This document shows positions 26,537-35,909 of a stretch of DNA of 64,000 nt, piece by piece. Made by a program: the position numbers and the translations under genes. The notes under the pieces are model-generated. The model did no database searches. It was given only the letters and a program-made list of their open reading frames with translations, and had not been told where the DNA came from. The first letter of the stretch is position 1. Every line of letters starts with the position of its first letter. This DNA is from Shewanella aestuarii. Its GTDB lineage: Bacteria > Pseudomonadota > Gammaproteobacteria > Enterobacterales > Shewanellaceae. The stretch covers positions 1 through 64,000 of the forward strand of contig NZ_BMOT01000006.1 in the NCBI RefSeq assembly GCF_014647215.1, read 5' to 3'.

Positions 26537-29233
26537 CTAATTTACAACTTGTGAGCGTCCTTTTCGCTTACCATCAGGTGTAATGGCACGGACTTCAACC
26601 TGATCTTTAACCACTACGGGGTTAAGATAAGGCAGCCATGCTTTTCCTTGCTCTTTATATTCTATTTGTAATCCAGGAAAAGCGATATTTGCTGTTAGCA
26701 CACCTTTCTCATCAACAGTTGCTCCCACTGTAGGTACTCGGTATTCAATACCCGCTTTATCTAATTTAGCTAGCTCTTTATGGCCCAAATGATTGGCCAT
26801 TTTTTGCCATTCACTCGCCTGCTGCTGTCTCATTTGTGCAGTAAAGTTTTGAGTAGATTGATTATATACCGCACCGTCATGTTGATACGGCACTTCCCAC
26901 TCAGGCTTATGCCATGCTCTTTCAGCCAGCATTAACAACCTTGGGTATATCATGTATTCAACTGTCTGATCACTACGTAATGTTTCACTCCATAGCTGCC
27001 CCTGAATGCCATCAAAAGTTTTACCTGCAACAATTGGGCCACTGGTTTGTTGACCATTATCGTCAACTTGAGGACGATCATCTGCCTCAAATGGGTTGCC
27101 TTCAATATCTAACCACTGTTCAGCATTAGCAGGCAAATTACCTGGCATAAAGCTGAATATGTGTTTGCTATTCAAGCCTCTAGATGCCCAGTAATAACCG
27201 TGCTCTTTAGGATCTGCTTCATAAGGGAAGTCGAAATAAAGCACTTCTGGATTTGAAAGAATCGTTGTCCAACCATTGTTAACTTGCTGATGAGCACGTT
27301 GATAACCCTTATGAGATACCACATCCCACACATTGCTTTGCGAGTTAGGCGGCATATTTGCTGGATTAGTATGGCTCATACCATCACTCCAACCTGCTGG
27401 TTGAATACCTTTCTCAGCTAACATATTGGCGACGCGCTCAATGAAGTAAGGGCCCACTAGCTTGATATCTTTTACGCCGTATTGGTTATTGACAATAAAA
27501 TCATGACAAATGGGTGACTCTAACCAAGCGCCGGCTGTTTCATCTGCACCTATGTGATACGTCGTTAATGGCTGGCCAGCTTGGGTGTGTAACGCCGCGA
27601 TTTCAGTGATCACTTTATCCACAAAATGATAAGTTGACTCCATGCAGACGTTCAGTGTGTTGTCGTCGTAATACTGTACCGATGAATATTGGGTTGTATC
27701 ATCAGGATCCGTTAACACAAATTCTTTTGCAGCCTGCTCATCGCCCTTGGCCATAAGGTTGCGGTAACGAGCATCCATTGATTTAATCGCAGCGCGCGAA
27801 TGGCCTGGCATATCCATTGACGGGATCACCTGAATTTGGCGTGCATCTGCATACTGAATAATGTCAATATAATCAGCTTTGGTGTAATAACCATTCACTT
27901 TGGTATCAGCAAAAGGTCCACTGCCTAACTGAGGTAAAATGCAGCTTGATTCAGTTACATCATGGCATCGCTTGCTGCCTATATCAGTCAATTCAGGCAA
28001 GCCATCTATCTCTAAACGCCAACCTTCGTCATCACCCATATGCAAATGTAATTTGTTCAGTTTGTAGGCTGCCATTTGATCAATCAGATCCAACAAAAAC
28101 TGTTTACTATGGAAGTTACGCGACACATCAACATGCATACCACGGTATTGATAACGTGGACTATCATTGATTTGCATAGCGTTGATGGTTAAATCATTCA
28201 AATTAACAAGTGAGGCGATTGAGGCAATACCATAGCTAAAACCACTTGGTTCGCTGGCTTTGATCACAATTCCAGCATCAGCAACCGTTAATTGATATGA
28301 GCCCATTTTTAAGCTATCAACGGGCGATAACGCGGCAAATGTGACTTTTACGCCATTGTCTGATTGTGGTACGCCAATGCGTTCAAGACGGGCTAAAGCC
28401 GCTTGAATGTCATCAAGATTCAACTTTGTCTCAGTTAAACTTTGCGTGTCTAAGGTGATCCCTTGAGATAACGATACCGCTTTGGCATTATCTAACAGGA
28501 CTTGTGTTTTAGGTGTCGGCAATAAAGAGTTAGCCGTTAATGCCGGCTCAACAGATACGGCTTTATTCTGTTCAAATAAAACACCGGGTTTTGCCCAAAC
28601 CAATTTATCTTTATCGCTGCGCTGGTATTGCCTTTTAGCATCAACAAAGGCTTCGACGTATGGACGAACCTCCATGCCCGTGTCAGCATCAATTTCCACG
28701 CGGGTACTAGAAATTATCTGTGGCGCTAGTTCAATTCCATTAGCGTCTTTAGCAACAATATAGTAATTAGGCATAAAGTCGGTTTCAGACAATTGCCATA
28801 ACTCTCCACGAAAACGCAAAGTTTTTACTTGCCCCGCTTTAAAACCTGCAAATTTATCTGTTGGTGTTAAACGGTGAAGATCGCCTTTCACGCGCTGAAT
28901 ATCAAATTCGTCGTTAAGTACTGTTTGAACTGGACGCATCTGGCTAAAATAGATTTCCCAATCACCGTGCAGCATATCTTTTGGGCTAGTGAAATCGATC
29001 TCGGCAATAAAACAACGTTCATCCACTTTAGCATCTGCAGGACATGCTTCTTCGGGTAAATTAGAGACTAAACGATATTTAACAATAAGTTCATCTGCAA
29101 ACTCCGCTAGATGACTCTGCTGCCAAGTGGCAGTTGCTGAAGAAGTGGGTGTCGAAGTTGTCGATTGTGATGGAGAGCATGCGGTCAAACTTAATGACAT
29201 CATTATGGCACTGAGCGCCCAAGTCGTTTTCAT
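26537..29233 (-). CDS. Lipoprotein beta-N-acetylhexosaminidase (GH20)
   Basis: The 898-residue enzyme has a lipoprotein signal with lipobox LTAC (C19), then a CHB_HEX-type N-terminal domain, a GH20b-like region (about residues 260-350) and the catalytic GH20 barrel. The barrel contains LHLHMGDDEGWRLEI and the catalytic Asp-Glu pair in HIGADET (about residues 557-563). A C-terminal CHB_HEX_C domain ends the protein. It should release GlcNAc from chitobiose or longer oligosaccharides, in the periplasm or on the outer membrane. It lies between nagK and the TSUP gene in the GlcNAc regulon. Confidence 0.94.
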   Translation of the reverse strand: MKTTWALSAIMMSLSLTACSPSQSTTSTPTSSATATWQQSHLAEFADELIVKYRLVSNLPEEACPADAKVDERCFIAEIDFTSPKDMLHGDWEIYFSQMRPVQTVLNDEFDIQRVKGDLHRLTPTDKFAGFKAGQVKTLRFRGELWQLSETDFMPNYYIVAKDANGIELAPQIISSTRVEIDADTGMEVRPYVEAFVDAKRQYQRSDKDKLVWAKPGVLFEQNKAVSVEPALTANSLLPTPKTQVLLDNAKAVSLSQGITLDTQSLTETKLNLDDIQAALARLERIGVPQSDNGVKVTFAALSPVDSLKMGSYQLTVADAGIVIKASEPSGFSYGIASIASLVNLNDLTINAMQINDSPRYQYRGMHVDVSRNFHSKQFLLDLIDQMAAYKLNKLHLHMGDDEGWRLEIDGLPELTDIGSKRCHDVTESSCILPQLGSGPFADTKVNGYYTKADYIDIIQYADARQIQVIPSMDMPGHSRAAIKSMDARYRNLMAKGDEQAAKEFVLTDPDDTTQYSSVQYYDDNTLNVCMESTYHFVDKVITEIAALHTQAGQPLTTYHIGADETAGAWLESPICHDFIVNNQYGVKDIKLVGPYFIERVANMLAEKGIQPAGWSDGMSHTNPANMPPNSQSNVWDVVSHKGYQRAHQQVNNGWTTILSNPEVLYFDFPYEADPKEHGYYWASRGLNSKHIFSFMPGNLPANAEQWLDIEGNPFEADDRPQVDDNGQQTSGPIVAGKTFDGIQGQLWSETLRSDQTVEYMIYPRLLMLAERAWHKPEWEVPYQHDGAVYNQSTQNFTAQMRQQQASEWQKMANHLGHKELAKLDKAGIEYRVPTVGATVDEKGVLTANIAFPGLQIEYKEQGKAWLPYLNPVVVKDQVEVRAITPDGKRKGRSQVVN

Positions 29234-29771
29234 AGCGTCCTCGTTATAAATCTTATTTTTGTAGGGCTTAATTTAGTGGGTCGATTAATATCATAACCAA
29301 TAAAGACTGAGTTTTGGGGACACCCCATAAAATAGTACCTTGTTGGTTTAATTCATTGCACCACTTTATCCAATGAGTGCTCGATAAATGTTCAATGTTA
29401 AATTTAAGGAAAAAAAAAGCTGGGACATAAATCTGTTAAGACATGTACCCAGCCTATACTCGTTTCTGGGGAGAGACTAAAAGTATATTAAAAAGATAAT
29501 GTCGCTCGCCCGACCGAGCTTACATTATCAAGCATGAATCAGAGACCTCTTCCTCATCATGTTGACCTTAAATAACAACGTTACCCACAAGCAATGACAA
29601 CGCTGTCATTAATTAAGTTACCTAATTTATTTAATGAGATCTACATCTTTTTGACATAATTTTATTAACGCAAACTTAAATGGTTATAAAAAACATAAAA
29701 ATCAATACCTTATTAAAAAACATCACCTTCAACAAAAACTCACAGCCAATTAACATCATCAATGACAAGTT
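29234..29771. other. 538-bp divergent intergenic region hex/TSUP
   Basis: It holds a NagR operator at 29593-29610 and presumably both divergent promoters. A consensus TTGACA at 29651-29656 has no good -10 partner on the plus strand. No small gene is evident. Confidence 0.55.
29593..29610. promoter_or_regulatory. nagR: NagR operator between hex and TSUP gene
   Basis: AATGACAACGCTGTCATT is the same 18-bp palindrome as at the other nag promoters. It is 360 bp from the hex start and 162 bp from the TSUP start, so it could control either or both. Confidence 0.78.
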
Positions 29772-30731
29772 ATGAATCCACTGATAGGATTAATTGAATT
29801 TCACTTAACAGGCCATCTTTCAGGTTATATGCAGTTAAAACGTCGTTTACCTAAAATGCATCCCATCATTTTTATTACCGCCATAATTCTAGTCGGTTTA
29901 TGGCTGCAATGGGCTTGGAGAACGCCTGATATTGATCAACTGTTTTTCAGTCATAGTCGCTTTTTGTTGCTTGGAATATGCGGCGCAATATTTGCTAACG
30001 CCACTGGCGCAGGCGGCGGGGTTATTTTTATTCCGGCGTTTTCTGCTTTAGGCTTCAGCCCTTCGGAAGCCATTAGCACCTCATTTCTCATTCAATGCTT
30101 TGGTATGACAGCAGGTTCGATGACTTGGTGTCATTACTACCTCAAACAACATCATCAGGACGACTCATGGCAAGGCTTTGTGATAATGGTTGCATGCTGT
30201 GCACTGTTCTCAATTGCAGGCCTGTGGACGAGCCAATTCGCTTCACTTAGCGCTCCAGTATCATTGCATGTAAGTTTTAGTATTTTCTCTATTATATTGG
30301 GCGCAATTATCATTCTAAACAGCCGTAAAAACACCCGTGATAAACCACTTACCTCATTTAAGCATTCGCCTATAAATGATTGCATTATGCTTAGCGGATT
30401 AAGTTTTGTCGGCGGGATAATTACAGCTTGGTTATCTGTAGGGGTGGGGGAAATAGTGGTTATCTATCTGATGCTCAGAGGATATTGCACTAAACTGGCC
30501 ATAGCAACAGGCGTGGTAGTCAGCGCAATCACTGTTTGGTCAGCCACACCTATTACACTTAGTACTGATTCTGCTGCCAACTTTGAAGTATTACTTTTTG
30601 CAGGCCCAGGGGCATTGCTAGGTGGGTTAATTGCAAAGAGAATTGCGTTATTTTTCTCGGTTATCAAACTTAAAATATTTTTCGCGCTGTGGATTATGCT
30701 GACAGGCCTAGTGATGATCATTGTGGCGTAG
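29772..30731 (+). CDS. TSUP (TauE/SafE) family membrane transporter
   Basis: This protein has about eight hydrophobic helices and the TSUP glycine-rich pattern GAIFANATGAGGGVIFIPAFSALGF with an equivalent second-half motif (GLSFVGGIITAWLSVGVGE). TSUP proteins export or import sulfite, sulfonates and other organic anions; the substrate here is unknown. The start is uncertain. The ATG at 29772 has no ribosome-binding site and adds a 28-residue polar/amphipathic lead. ATGs at 29829 or 29856 would also keep the full membrane domain. It lies divergent from hex with a NagR operator between. Confidence 0.8.
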   Translation: MNPLIGLIEFHLTGHLSGYMQLKRRLPKMHPIIFITAIILVGLWLQWAWRTPDIDQLFFSHSRFLLLGICGAIFANATGAGGGVIFIPAFSALGFSPSEAISTSFLIQCFGMTAGSMTWCHYYLKQHHQDDSWQGFVIMVACCALFSIAGLWTSQFASLSAPVSLHVSFSIFSIILGAIIILNSRKNTRDKPLTSFKHSPINDCIMLSGLSFVGGIITAWLSVGVGEIVVIYLMLRGYCTKLAIATGVVVSAITVWSATPITLSTDSAANFEVLLFAGPGALLGGLIAKRIALFFSVIKLKIFFALWIMLTGLVMIIVA

Positions 30732-30753
30732 TAATACTACTGATAAATAAGTG

Positions 30754-30794
30754 CCGCGATGTACAGACACAAAAATGTCCCGTAAATCGCGCCA
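30754..30794. repeat. Imperfect hairpin between convergent TSUP and sapC genes
   Basis: GCCGCGATGTAC pairs with GTAAATCGCGCC with a few mismatches, and an inner GACA faces TGTC. No T tract follows. It may end both convergent transcripts or be a decayed palindromic repeat. Confidence 0.4.
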
Positions 30795-30817
30795 TTTAAT
30801 ATCACTTGGCTGTTAAA

Positions 30818-31519
30818 TTAACGGCCTAAGACTTCCATACGAGCTAAACGATTAACTTGATTGATTGAGCTTAAATGACCATAGATAGGGCCGAGTAAAC
30901 CACGTTTTTTCAACTCTAAGAAGTCTTCATCAGATAATGAATTCAACTTTTGCTCATCAATTAAATATAAGCCATTAATATTACGTTTCTCACCTGCAAC
31001 ATCAACGGTTAATGTTTGGCTTATAAATAACTCTTTCTCAGCTAAAAAGCCAAGAATGCCGCGTGTGGCTTGATCTTGCTCGAAATGAGTGATCAGGGCT
31101 TTTTTACGCGCTTCCAAAAATGGCGTTTCTTGTTCGCCATTAAATAATGCTTGGCCTTCAGTTTTGCTAACTTCTTTGGCTTCTTCACGTAAACCGATCC
31201 ACACTTTATCTTTTACTTCAGGGTTTAACACTAATCCTAATGGATAATCACGCACCACGGCTGGAATGTATAGGCCTAACCATTTACCGTCTTTAACACT
31301 TAAATTTTGTCCTGGCTTTAAACCTAACATAGCAACTGATTGAAACTCGCCAGTTTCACTGTTTTTAACAAATACAATTGGATATTCAGTCGCAGCACGA
31401 GCAATTTCATGCAGGGTAACAGGCACAATGTGCTGCTCTGCAACATGGTTAAAATCGCTTGCGGTGATTTTAAGTTCACCATGCTTTGCTTGTTCTAGTA
31501 AAGTAATTTGGTTAGACAT
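30818..31519 (-). CDS. SapC family protein
   Basis: The 233-residue protein matches the SapC family, named after a Campylobacter S-layer-associated gene but of unknown function. Its N-terminal half has EYPIVFVKNSETGEFQSVAMLGL and the central WLGLYIPAVVRDYPLGLV pattern. There is no signal peptide or membrane segment, so it is probably cytoplasmic. A strong AAGGAG lies 6 nt before the ATG. SapC-like genes often accompany TonB-dependent receptors and halogenase-like genes in carbohydrate loci of Alteromonadales, Caulobacter and Xanthomonas, as here. Confidence 0.82.
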   Translation of the reverse strand: MSNQITLLEQAKHGELKITASDFNHVAEQHIVPVTLHEIARAATEYPIVFVKNSETGEFQSVAMLGLKPGQNLSVKDGKWLGLYIPAVVRDYPLGLVLNPEVKDKVWIGLREEAKEVSKTEGQALFNGEQETPFLEARKKALITHFEQDQATRGILGFLAEKELFISQTLTVDVAGEKRNINGLYLIDEQKLNSLSDEDFLELKKRGLLGPIYGHLSSINQVNRLARMEVLGR

Positions 31520-31707
31520 CTTGGCTCCTTGAGGCGCTTCTCATTCAATGTGATCACAGTATTAATGGCGATTAACAGCCTTTATCCGTGATTAAAATAA
31601 AATTAGTACTTGAAACTACCAAGTTACCCAGCTTTTTCAAGTGGCAACTTGGCATATTGCTATTACTGAACATCAATAGCTTAAATAACCATCAAAAATG
31701 GTTGAAA

Positions 31708-33231
31708 TCATACTTTTTGCAAACCGAACTGATGGATTTTTTGCAATAATTCACGGTGAGATGGCAGCTGTTTACATAACAACTGTGCTCGCTGTTCAAT
31801 CTTATTCGCATGCTTCTGTGCTTCTGCTAACGATTTAGCGTTGGTATGAGGCGCTTTAGTGCCATACTTCATGCCATAAAGCACATAGAGATAGTTTTCA
31901 ACATTAAAGACTTCAAATTTTGAAAATAAATCCTCGCTCATGGGGACATATTCCTTCCACAATGCAAGTTTGTTGTGCAATCCCTCGGGGATAGTTTTCG
32001 AGTCTCTATTGTCTATCCAAAAAGCTGAATCACTGCGATCCGAAAGACAATAATGCATTTTGGCAAACTCTACTACTCGCTCCCAGGCATAGGTCATGGT
32101 TTGGTTAAATCGTTCAGATAACCCAGCCATTTGTTCAGTATTAGTAGGGAAACGATTAGCTAAATACCCTGCTGCAAAATCAGTTAGCATGATAGACGTT
32201 GCTTCAATTGGCTCTAAAAATCCTTGAGCCAAGCCTAAAGCGACACAATTTTTAGCCCAAAATTGTTTACGATATCCGACATGCATTGGAATAGTACGAT
32301 ATGAGTATTCCGATAAGCGACCATCTAAATAACGGTTTAACTTTTGCTCTGCTTGCTCATCTTGCAAGTGAGCATTTGAATAAACAAGTCCAATACCTCG
32401 CCGAGAAGATAATGCGATATCCCAAATCCACCCCGCCTGATGAGCAGTGGCTCTGGTATAGGGTGGGATAATCGCATCTGGTTCGGTAGGCACTTGCACA
32501 ACAATCGCTTTATTAACCAATAGCTGCTGAGATTTATCCACAAAAGGAACCTTCAATGCTTTAGCTAATAAAATAGATTCAAAACCACTGCAGTCGATGT
32601 AAAAATCAAACTTTTGCTGCCCCATATTATCCAGTATCAATGAATCTATACTGCCATCGAGGTGTAACTTCGTTGCTACAACATTGGCTTTTATGTGGTT
32701 AACTGCAAATTTTTGTCGTGCATTATCAGCCAACAATAGTGCAAACTTTGCGGCATTCAAATGATAAGCATAACCTTGAATAGCCTGATATTCAGGCGTT
32801 GTTATCAACTTAGGAGCAAGGTTAGCTTCACACACCGCATGCTGGCTTGATACTAAATCAGCATAAGTCTTGGTTGAGCCTTGAAGCCAAAAATCAGATA
32901 AGTCATCACCCATTGGGCTTGGAGGGTCAAACAGGTGATGATAATAATTATTAGAGCCATGTATGTGCTTATCGAGCCAGTTTTGAAACTTAATCGATTG
33001 CTTGAACGTGACATCACAACGCTTGATAAACTCAGTTTCACTAATACCGAAGCTTTGCAGTGTCTTACGAATGGCCGGTACAGTGCCCTCACCCACCCCT
33101 ATGGTTGGAATATCAGGAGATTCAATTAAGGTAATTGACACATTCTTATCAAGTAATGCTTTACCAAGATGATTAGCGGCTAACCAACCTGCTGTACCAC
33201 CGCCAATAATAGCAACTTTTTGAATATTCAT
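31708..33231 (-). CDS. Flavin-dependent tryptophan-halogenase-like protein
   Basis: The 507-residue protein has the FAD-binding GGGTAGW (about residues 10-16), the second flavin motif IGVGEGTVP, the catalytic lysine in VTFKQSIKF (K77, equal to PrnA K79) and a glutamate in FLEPIEAT (about residue 340, equal to PrnA E346). The halogenase WxWxIP motif reads WIWDIA here, with Pro replaced by Ala. These features place it in the flavin-dependent halogenase family with its catalytic pair kept, but its substrate is unknown. AAGGTGG precedes the ATG. It lies between the receptor and sapC in a GlcNAc locus. Confidence 0.85.
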   Translation of the reverse strand: MNIQKVAIIGGGTAGWLAANHLGKALLDKNVSITLIESPDIPTIGVGEGTVPAIRKTLQSFGISETEFIKRCDVTFKQSIKFQNWLDKHIHGSNNYYHHLFDPPSPMGDDLSDFWLQGSTKTYADLVSSQHAVCEANLAPKLITTPEYQAIQGYAYHLNAAKFALLLADNARQKFAVNHIKANVVATKLHLDGSIDSLILDNMGQQKFDFYIDCSGFESILLAKALKVPFVDKSQQLLVNKAIVVQVPTEPDAIIPPYTRATAHQAGWIWDIALSSRRGIGLVYSNAHLQDEQAEQKLNRYLDGRLSEYSYRTIPMHVGYRKQFWAKNCVALGLAQGFLEPIEATSIMLTDFAAGYLANRFPTNTEQMAGLSERFNQTMTYAWERVVEFAKMHYCLSDRSDSAFWIDNRDSKTIPEGLHNKLALWKEYVPMSEDLFSKFEVFNVENYLYVLYGMKYGTKAPHTNAKSLAEAQKHANKIEQRAQLLCKQLPSHRELLQKIHQFGLQKV

Positions 33232-33254
33232 ACGACCACCTTTGAATATAATAA

Positions 33255-33278
33255 AAAGCCCAGCATAGGCTGGGCTTT
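33255..33278 (-). terminator. Terminator between TonB receptor and halogenase-like gene
   Basis: A 10-bp perfect stem (AAAGCCCAGC / GCTGGGCTTT) with loop ATAG is followed on the minus strand by TTTTTATTATATT. It lies 31 bp after the receptor stop and 24 bp before the next ATG, so downstream expression would depend on read-through. Confidence 0.85.
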
Positions 33279-33308
33279 AAGGCATATCAATTAAAAAATT
33301 GATTCAAA

Positions 33309-35909
33309 TTAGAAGCGTAGGTTTAAACCAACCTTGTAACGCGCTTCACCTTCAAAGCTCCATGCTGGGTAACCATTTTTAAGCTCAGGCTTAACGTCGG
33401 CTCCATCTGGTGCAACACCTAACTGTACGCTGTCTTCTTCAAGTAAGTTAACAACTTCAAACGTCACACCTAAGTATTCAGTGATGTTGTAGTTAGCACT
33501 TAAGTCAACAGTACCAAATGCTTGATGCTCACGGTTACCGTAGAAACCTGGTAATTCGCGGATCATGTATTCACTACGCCAGTTGTATGCAACACGAGCA
33601 GAGAAATCATCCATTTCATAGAAGCCCACTAAGTTAACAGTGTGCTTAGATGAGTCAGAGAATACACTCACTTGATCTGGGTAGTTTTCTGCATCAGCAT
33701 CTGAATCAGCGAAAGTATAGTTAGCGGCATAACCTAAACCATTTTCGAATGCATCTTGTAACTGAAGTTCAATACCTTGGATTTGACCACCAGTACCGTT
33801 CTTCTTAGTTGACACTGTCCACTCATCAACACCTGAGTTAGGGTCGATGATACCAATGCTTTGATCTAAAATCTGTGCAGAGGTAATGAACGAGCTGATG
33901 TCTTTAATAAAGTAAGAGGCACCAAATAATCCGTCTGGACTGAAGTACCACTCAACACCTAAATCAGCTTGAGTTGCTTTAAATGGTTTTAGACCAACAT
34001 TACCAGTATTTAATACTTCATTACCTACAGTACCGTCGTTGTAACCCGCTAATGATGATGCCGAGAACATATCACCGTAGTTAGGACGAGAAATAACTTG
34101 CGAAGCCGAAGTACGAATAATCACGTCTGATGCAACATCAAATGCGATGTTGATGCTTGGTAATACATCACTGTAGCTTTCTTGATTCGTGCTTAACTCA
34201 TCTGCATAAGTGCCGTCAGCTTGAAGCTTATAAAAATCTGATTCAGCGTCTGTAGAAATATAACGTAAACCAAAGTTACCACGCATACCTTCAGCATCGA
34301 AGTTAGCCATACCGTAAACTGACAAGTTCTTCTCGTTAATTGTGCCATAACCTGACTTATAAACAGTACCGTCAGTTGAGAAGCCGTCAATTGCAGCAAA
34401 TGCATCAGCTAGCATTGCGTCCATATTAGGTTTAGGTAGTGTGAAACCTGCGCCAGAAGAAACTTGACCGTTATAATAAGCTGAAGCATCTTTTTCTGTC
34501 ACAGAAGCTTTTACATTAGCAGGCAAGGTCAATTGAGTGACGTCGTGGTCAGCATAACGTAAACCAGTTTTGAATGAAGTGATAACACCTAAATCAACTG
34601 GTACAGTGAAATCAAACTGTGCATACGTTTCTTCATCTGAGTTTGGTTGGCTTTTCAGTGCCCAACCCGCTGGTGAAAGTTGACCACCGAAATCTTCAGC
34701 TGTGAAGTTTTTGTTAGCGATATTAATATCAATCACTTCACCTGTAGCATCATAAGTGCCAGCGTAATCAGCAGCAGTACCTAACCAGAAACCGTAGTTA
34801 GAAGTTAAATCAGTACCACCTTCAGATTTGGTATTACCTACACGACCTTCTACTTTGAAGTTTTCTGCTTCATAGTCGAAGTTTAGGTCATAGGTATTTG
34901 AATCCATGCTTGCTTGACGAGCCCAAGTTTGCGCCCAACCTGGATTAGCACCTTTACCGTCACGACGGTAGAAAGTACAAGTACCAGATGAATTACGTTG
35001 TTCACATGCTGCATCTTTATCATCAGGGAACATCACAAATAAAGACGTGTTAGCATTGTTCGCTTTCATGTCTAAGCTCATGATGTTTAAACCGAAGTTT
35101 AAGTTATCCATTGGGCTGTATTGGAATGCACCGTTAATAGCAGTACGCTTACGCTCTTGTTCGAATGTAGTAGGAACGATTTCGCCCCAACCTAATAAAG
35201 ATTCGATACCGTTACGTTGATAATTTGTTTCTGAACCTGCTGCAGAGATTAGGAAACCAAAGTTTTCATCATCATTTTTCCAGCTGTAAAGGCCAGATAA
35301 TTCAGGATCAGTCTCTTCTGAAATTGTACCGTAGTCACCTTTAACACTTAAGAATGTTGAATTAGCATCCAAGTCTAATGGCTTACGAGTTTTAACGATT
35401 ACAGTACCACCAACACCACCTTCCGGTAAGTCAGCTTGAGATGATTTGTAAATCTCGATACCACCAACCATTTCTGGTGGTAATAAAGAATAATTGAAGC
35501 TACGGTCAATTCCTTGTTGGTCGTACCAACCTGTAGAAGCTACAGAGTGTCCGTTCAACAAAGTACGAGTTAAGCTGCTTGATGCACCACGAATCGATAC
35601 ACCTTGTCCTTGACCAAATTGACGATTAACAGCAACACCAGGAATACGAGCTAAAGATTCACCTACGTCACCGTCAGGGAACTTACCAATGTCTTCTGCA
35701 GTCACTGCATCAACAACGGCATTTGAAAAACGCTTCTCGTTTACAGAAGCTTTCATTGATGCACGCATGCCGCGTACTTCAATTTTTTCAATATTTTCAT
35801 CAGCAGCAGTTGCTTCATCGGCAGCATAAGCGCCAACAGATACAACACTGCCAAGTAGGATTGCGATGTTAGTCGCTAGTACATTTTTCTTAAAGGTAGA
35901 TGGTCGCAT
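33309..35909 (-). CDS. TonB-dependent receptor, putative GlcNAc/chitooligosaccharide receptor
   Basis: The 866-residue outer-membrane protein has a signal peptide (cleavage near AYA, residue 29), a TonB-box-like EKIEVRG and a plug domain with IPGVAVNRQ, GVSIRG and EGGVGGTVIVKTRKPL. The 22-strand barrel ends in LNLRF. It belongs to the TonB-dependent receptor subfamily that imports carbohydrates in marine bacteria. Substrate assignment to GlcNAc oligosaccharides rests on the NagR operator upstream and the nag neighbours. GGAAGGGG precedes the ATG. Confidence 0.9.
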   Translation of the reverse strand: MRPSTFKKNVLATNIAILLGSVVSVGAYAADEATAADENIEKIEVRGMRASMKASVNEKRFSNAVVDAVTAEDIGKFPDGDVGESLARIPGVAVNRQFGQGQGVSIRGASSSLTRTLLNGHSVASTGWYDQQGIDRSFNYSLLPPEMVGGIEIYKSSQADLPEGGVGGTVIVKTRKPLDLDANSTFLSVKGDYGTISEETDPELSGLYSWKNDDENFGFLISAAGSETNYQRNGIESLLGWGEIVPTTFEQERKRTAINGAFQYSPMDNLNFGLNIMSLDMKANNANTSLFVMFPDDKDAACEQRNSSGTCTFYRRDGKGANPGWAQTWARQASMDSNTYDLNFDYEAENFKVEGRVGNTKSEGGTDLTSNYGFWLGTAADYAGTYDATGEVIDINIANKNFTAEDFGGQLSPAGWALKSQPNSDEETYAQFDFTVPVDLGVITSFKTGLRYADHDVTQLTLPANVKASVTEKDASAYYNGQVSSGAGFTLPKPNMDAMLADAFAAIDGFSTDGTVYKSGYGTINEKNLSVYGMANFDAEGMRGNFGLRYISTDAESDFYKLQADGTYADELSTNQESYSDVLPSINIAFDVASDVIIRTSASQVISRPNYGDMFSASSLAGYNDGTVGNEVLNTGNVGLKPFKATQADLGVEWYFSPDGLFGASYFIKDISSFITSAQILDQSIGIIDPNSGVDEWTVSTKKNGTGGQIQGIELQLQDAFENGLGYAANYTFADSDADAENYPDQVSVFSDSSKHTVNLVGFYEMDDFSARVAYNWRSEYMIRELPGFYGNREHQAFGTVDLSANYNITEYLGVTFEVVNLLEEDSVQLGVAPDGADVKPELKNGYPAWSFEGEARYKVGLNLRF

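Noticed and set aside
31540..31550. TGTGATCACA upstream of the sapC gene.
   Set aside because: It has both CRP half-sites but no 6-bp spacer, so it is not a CRP site.
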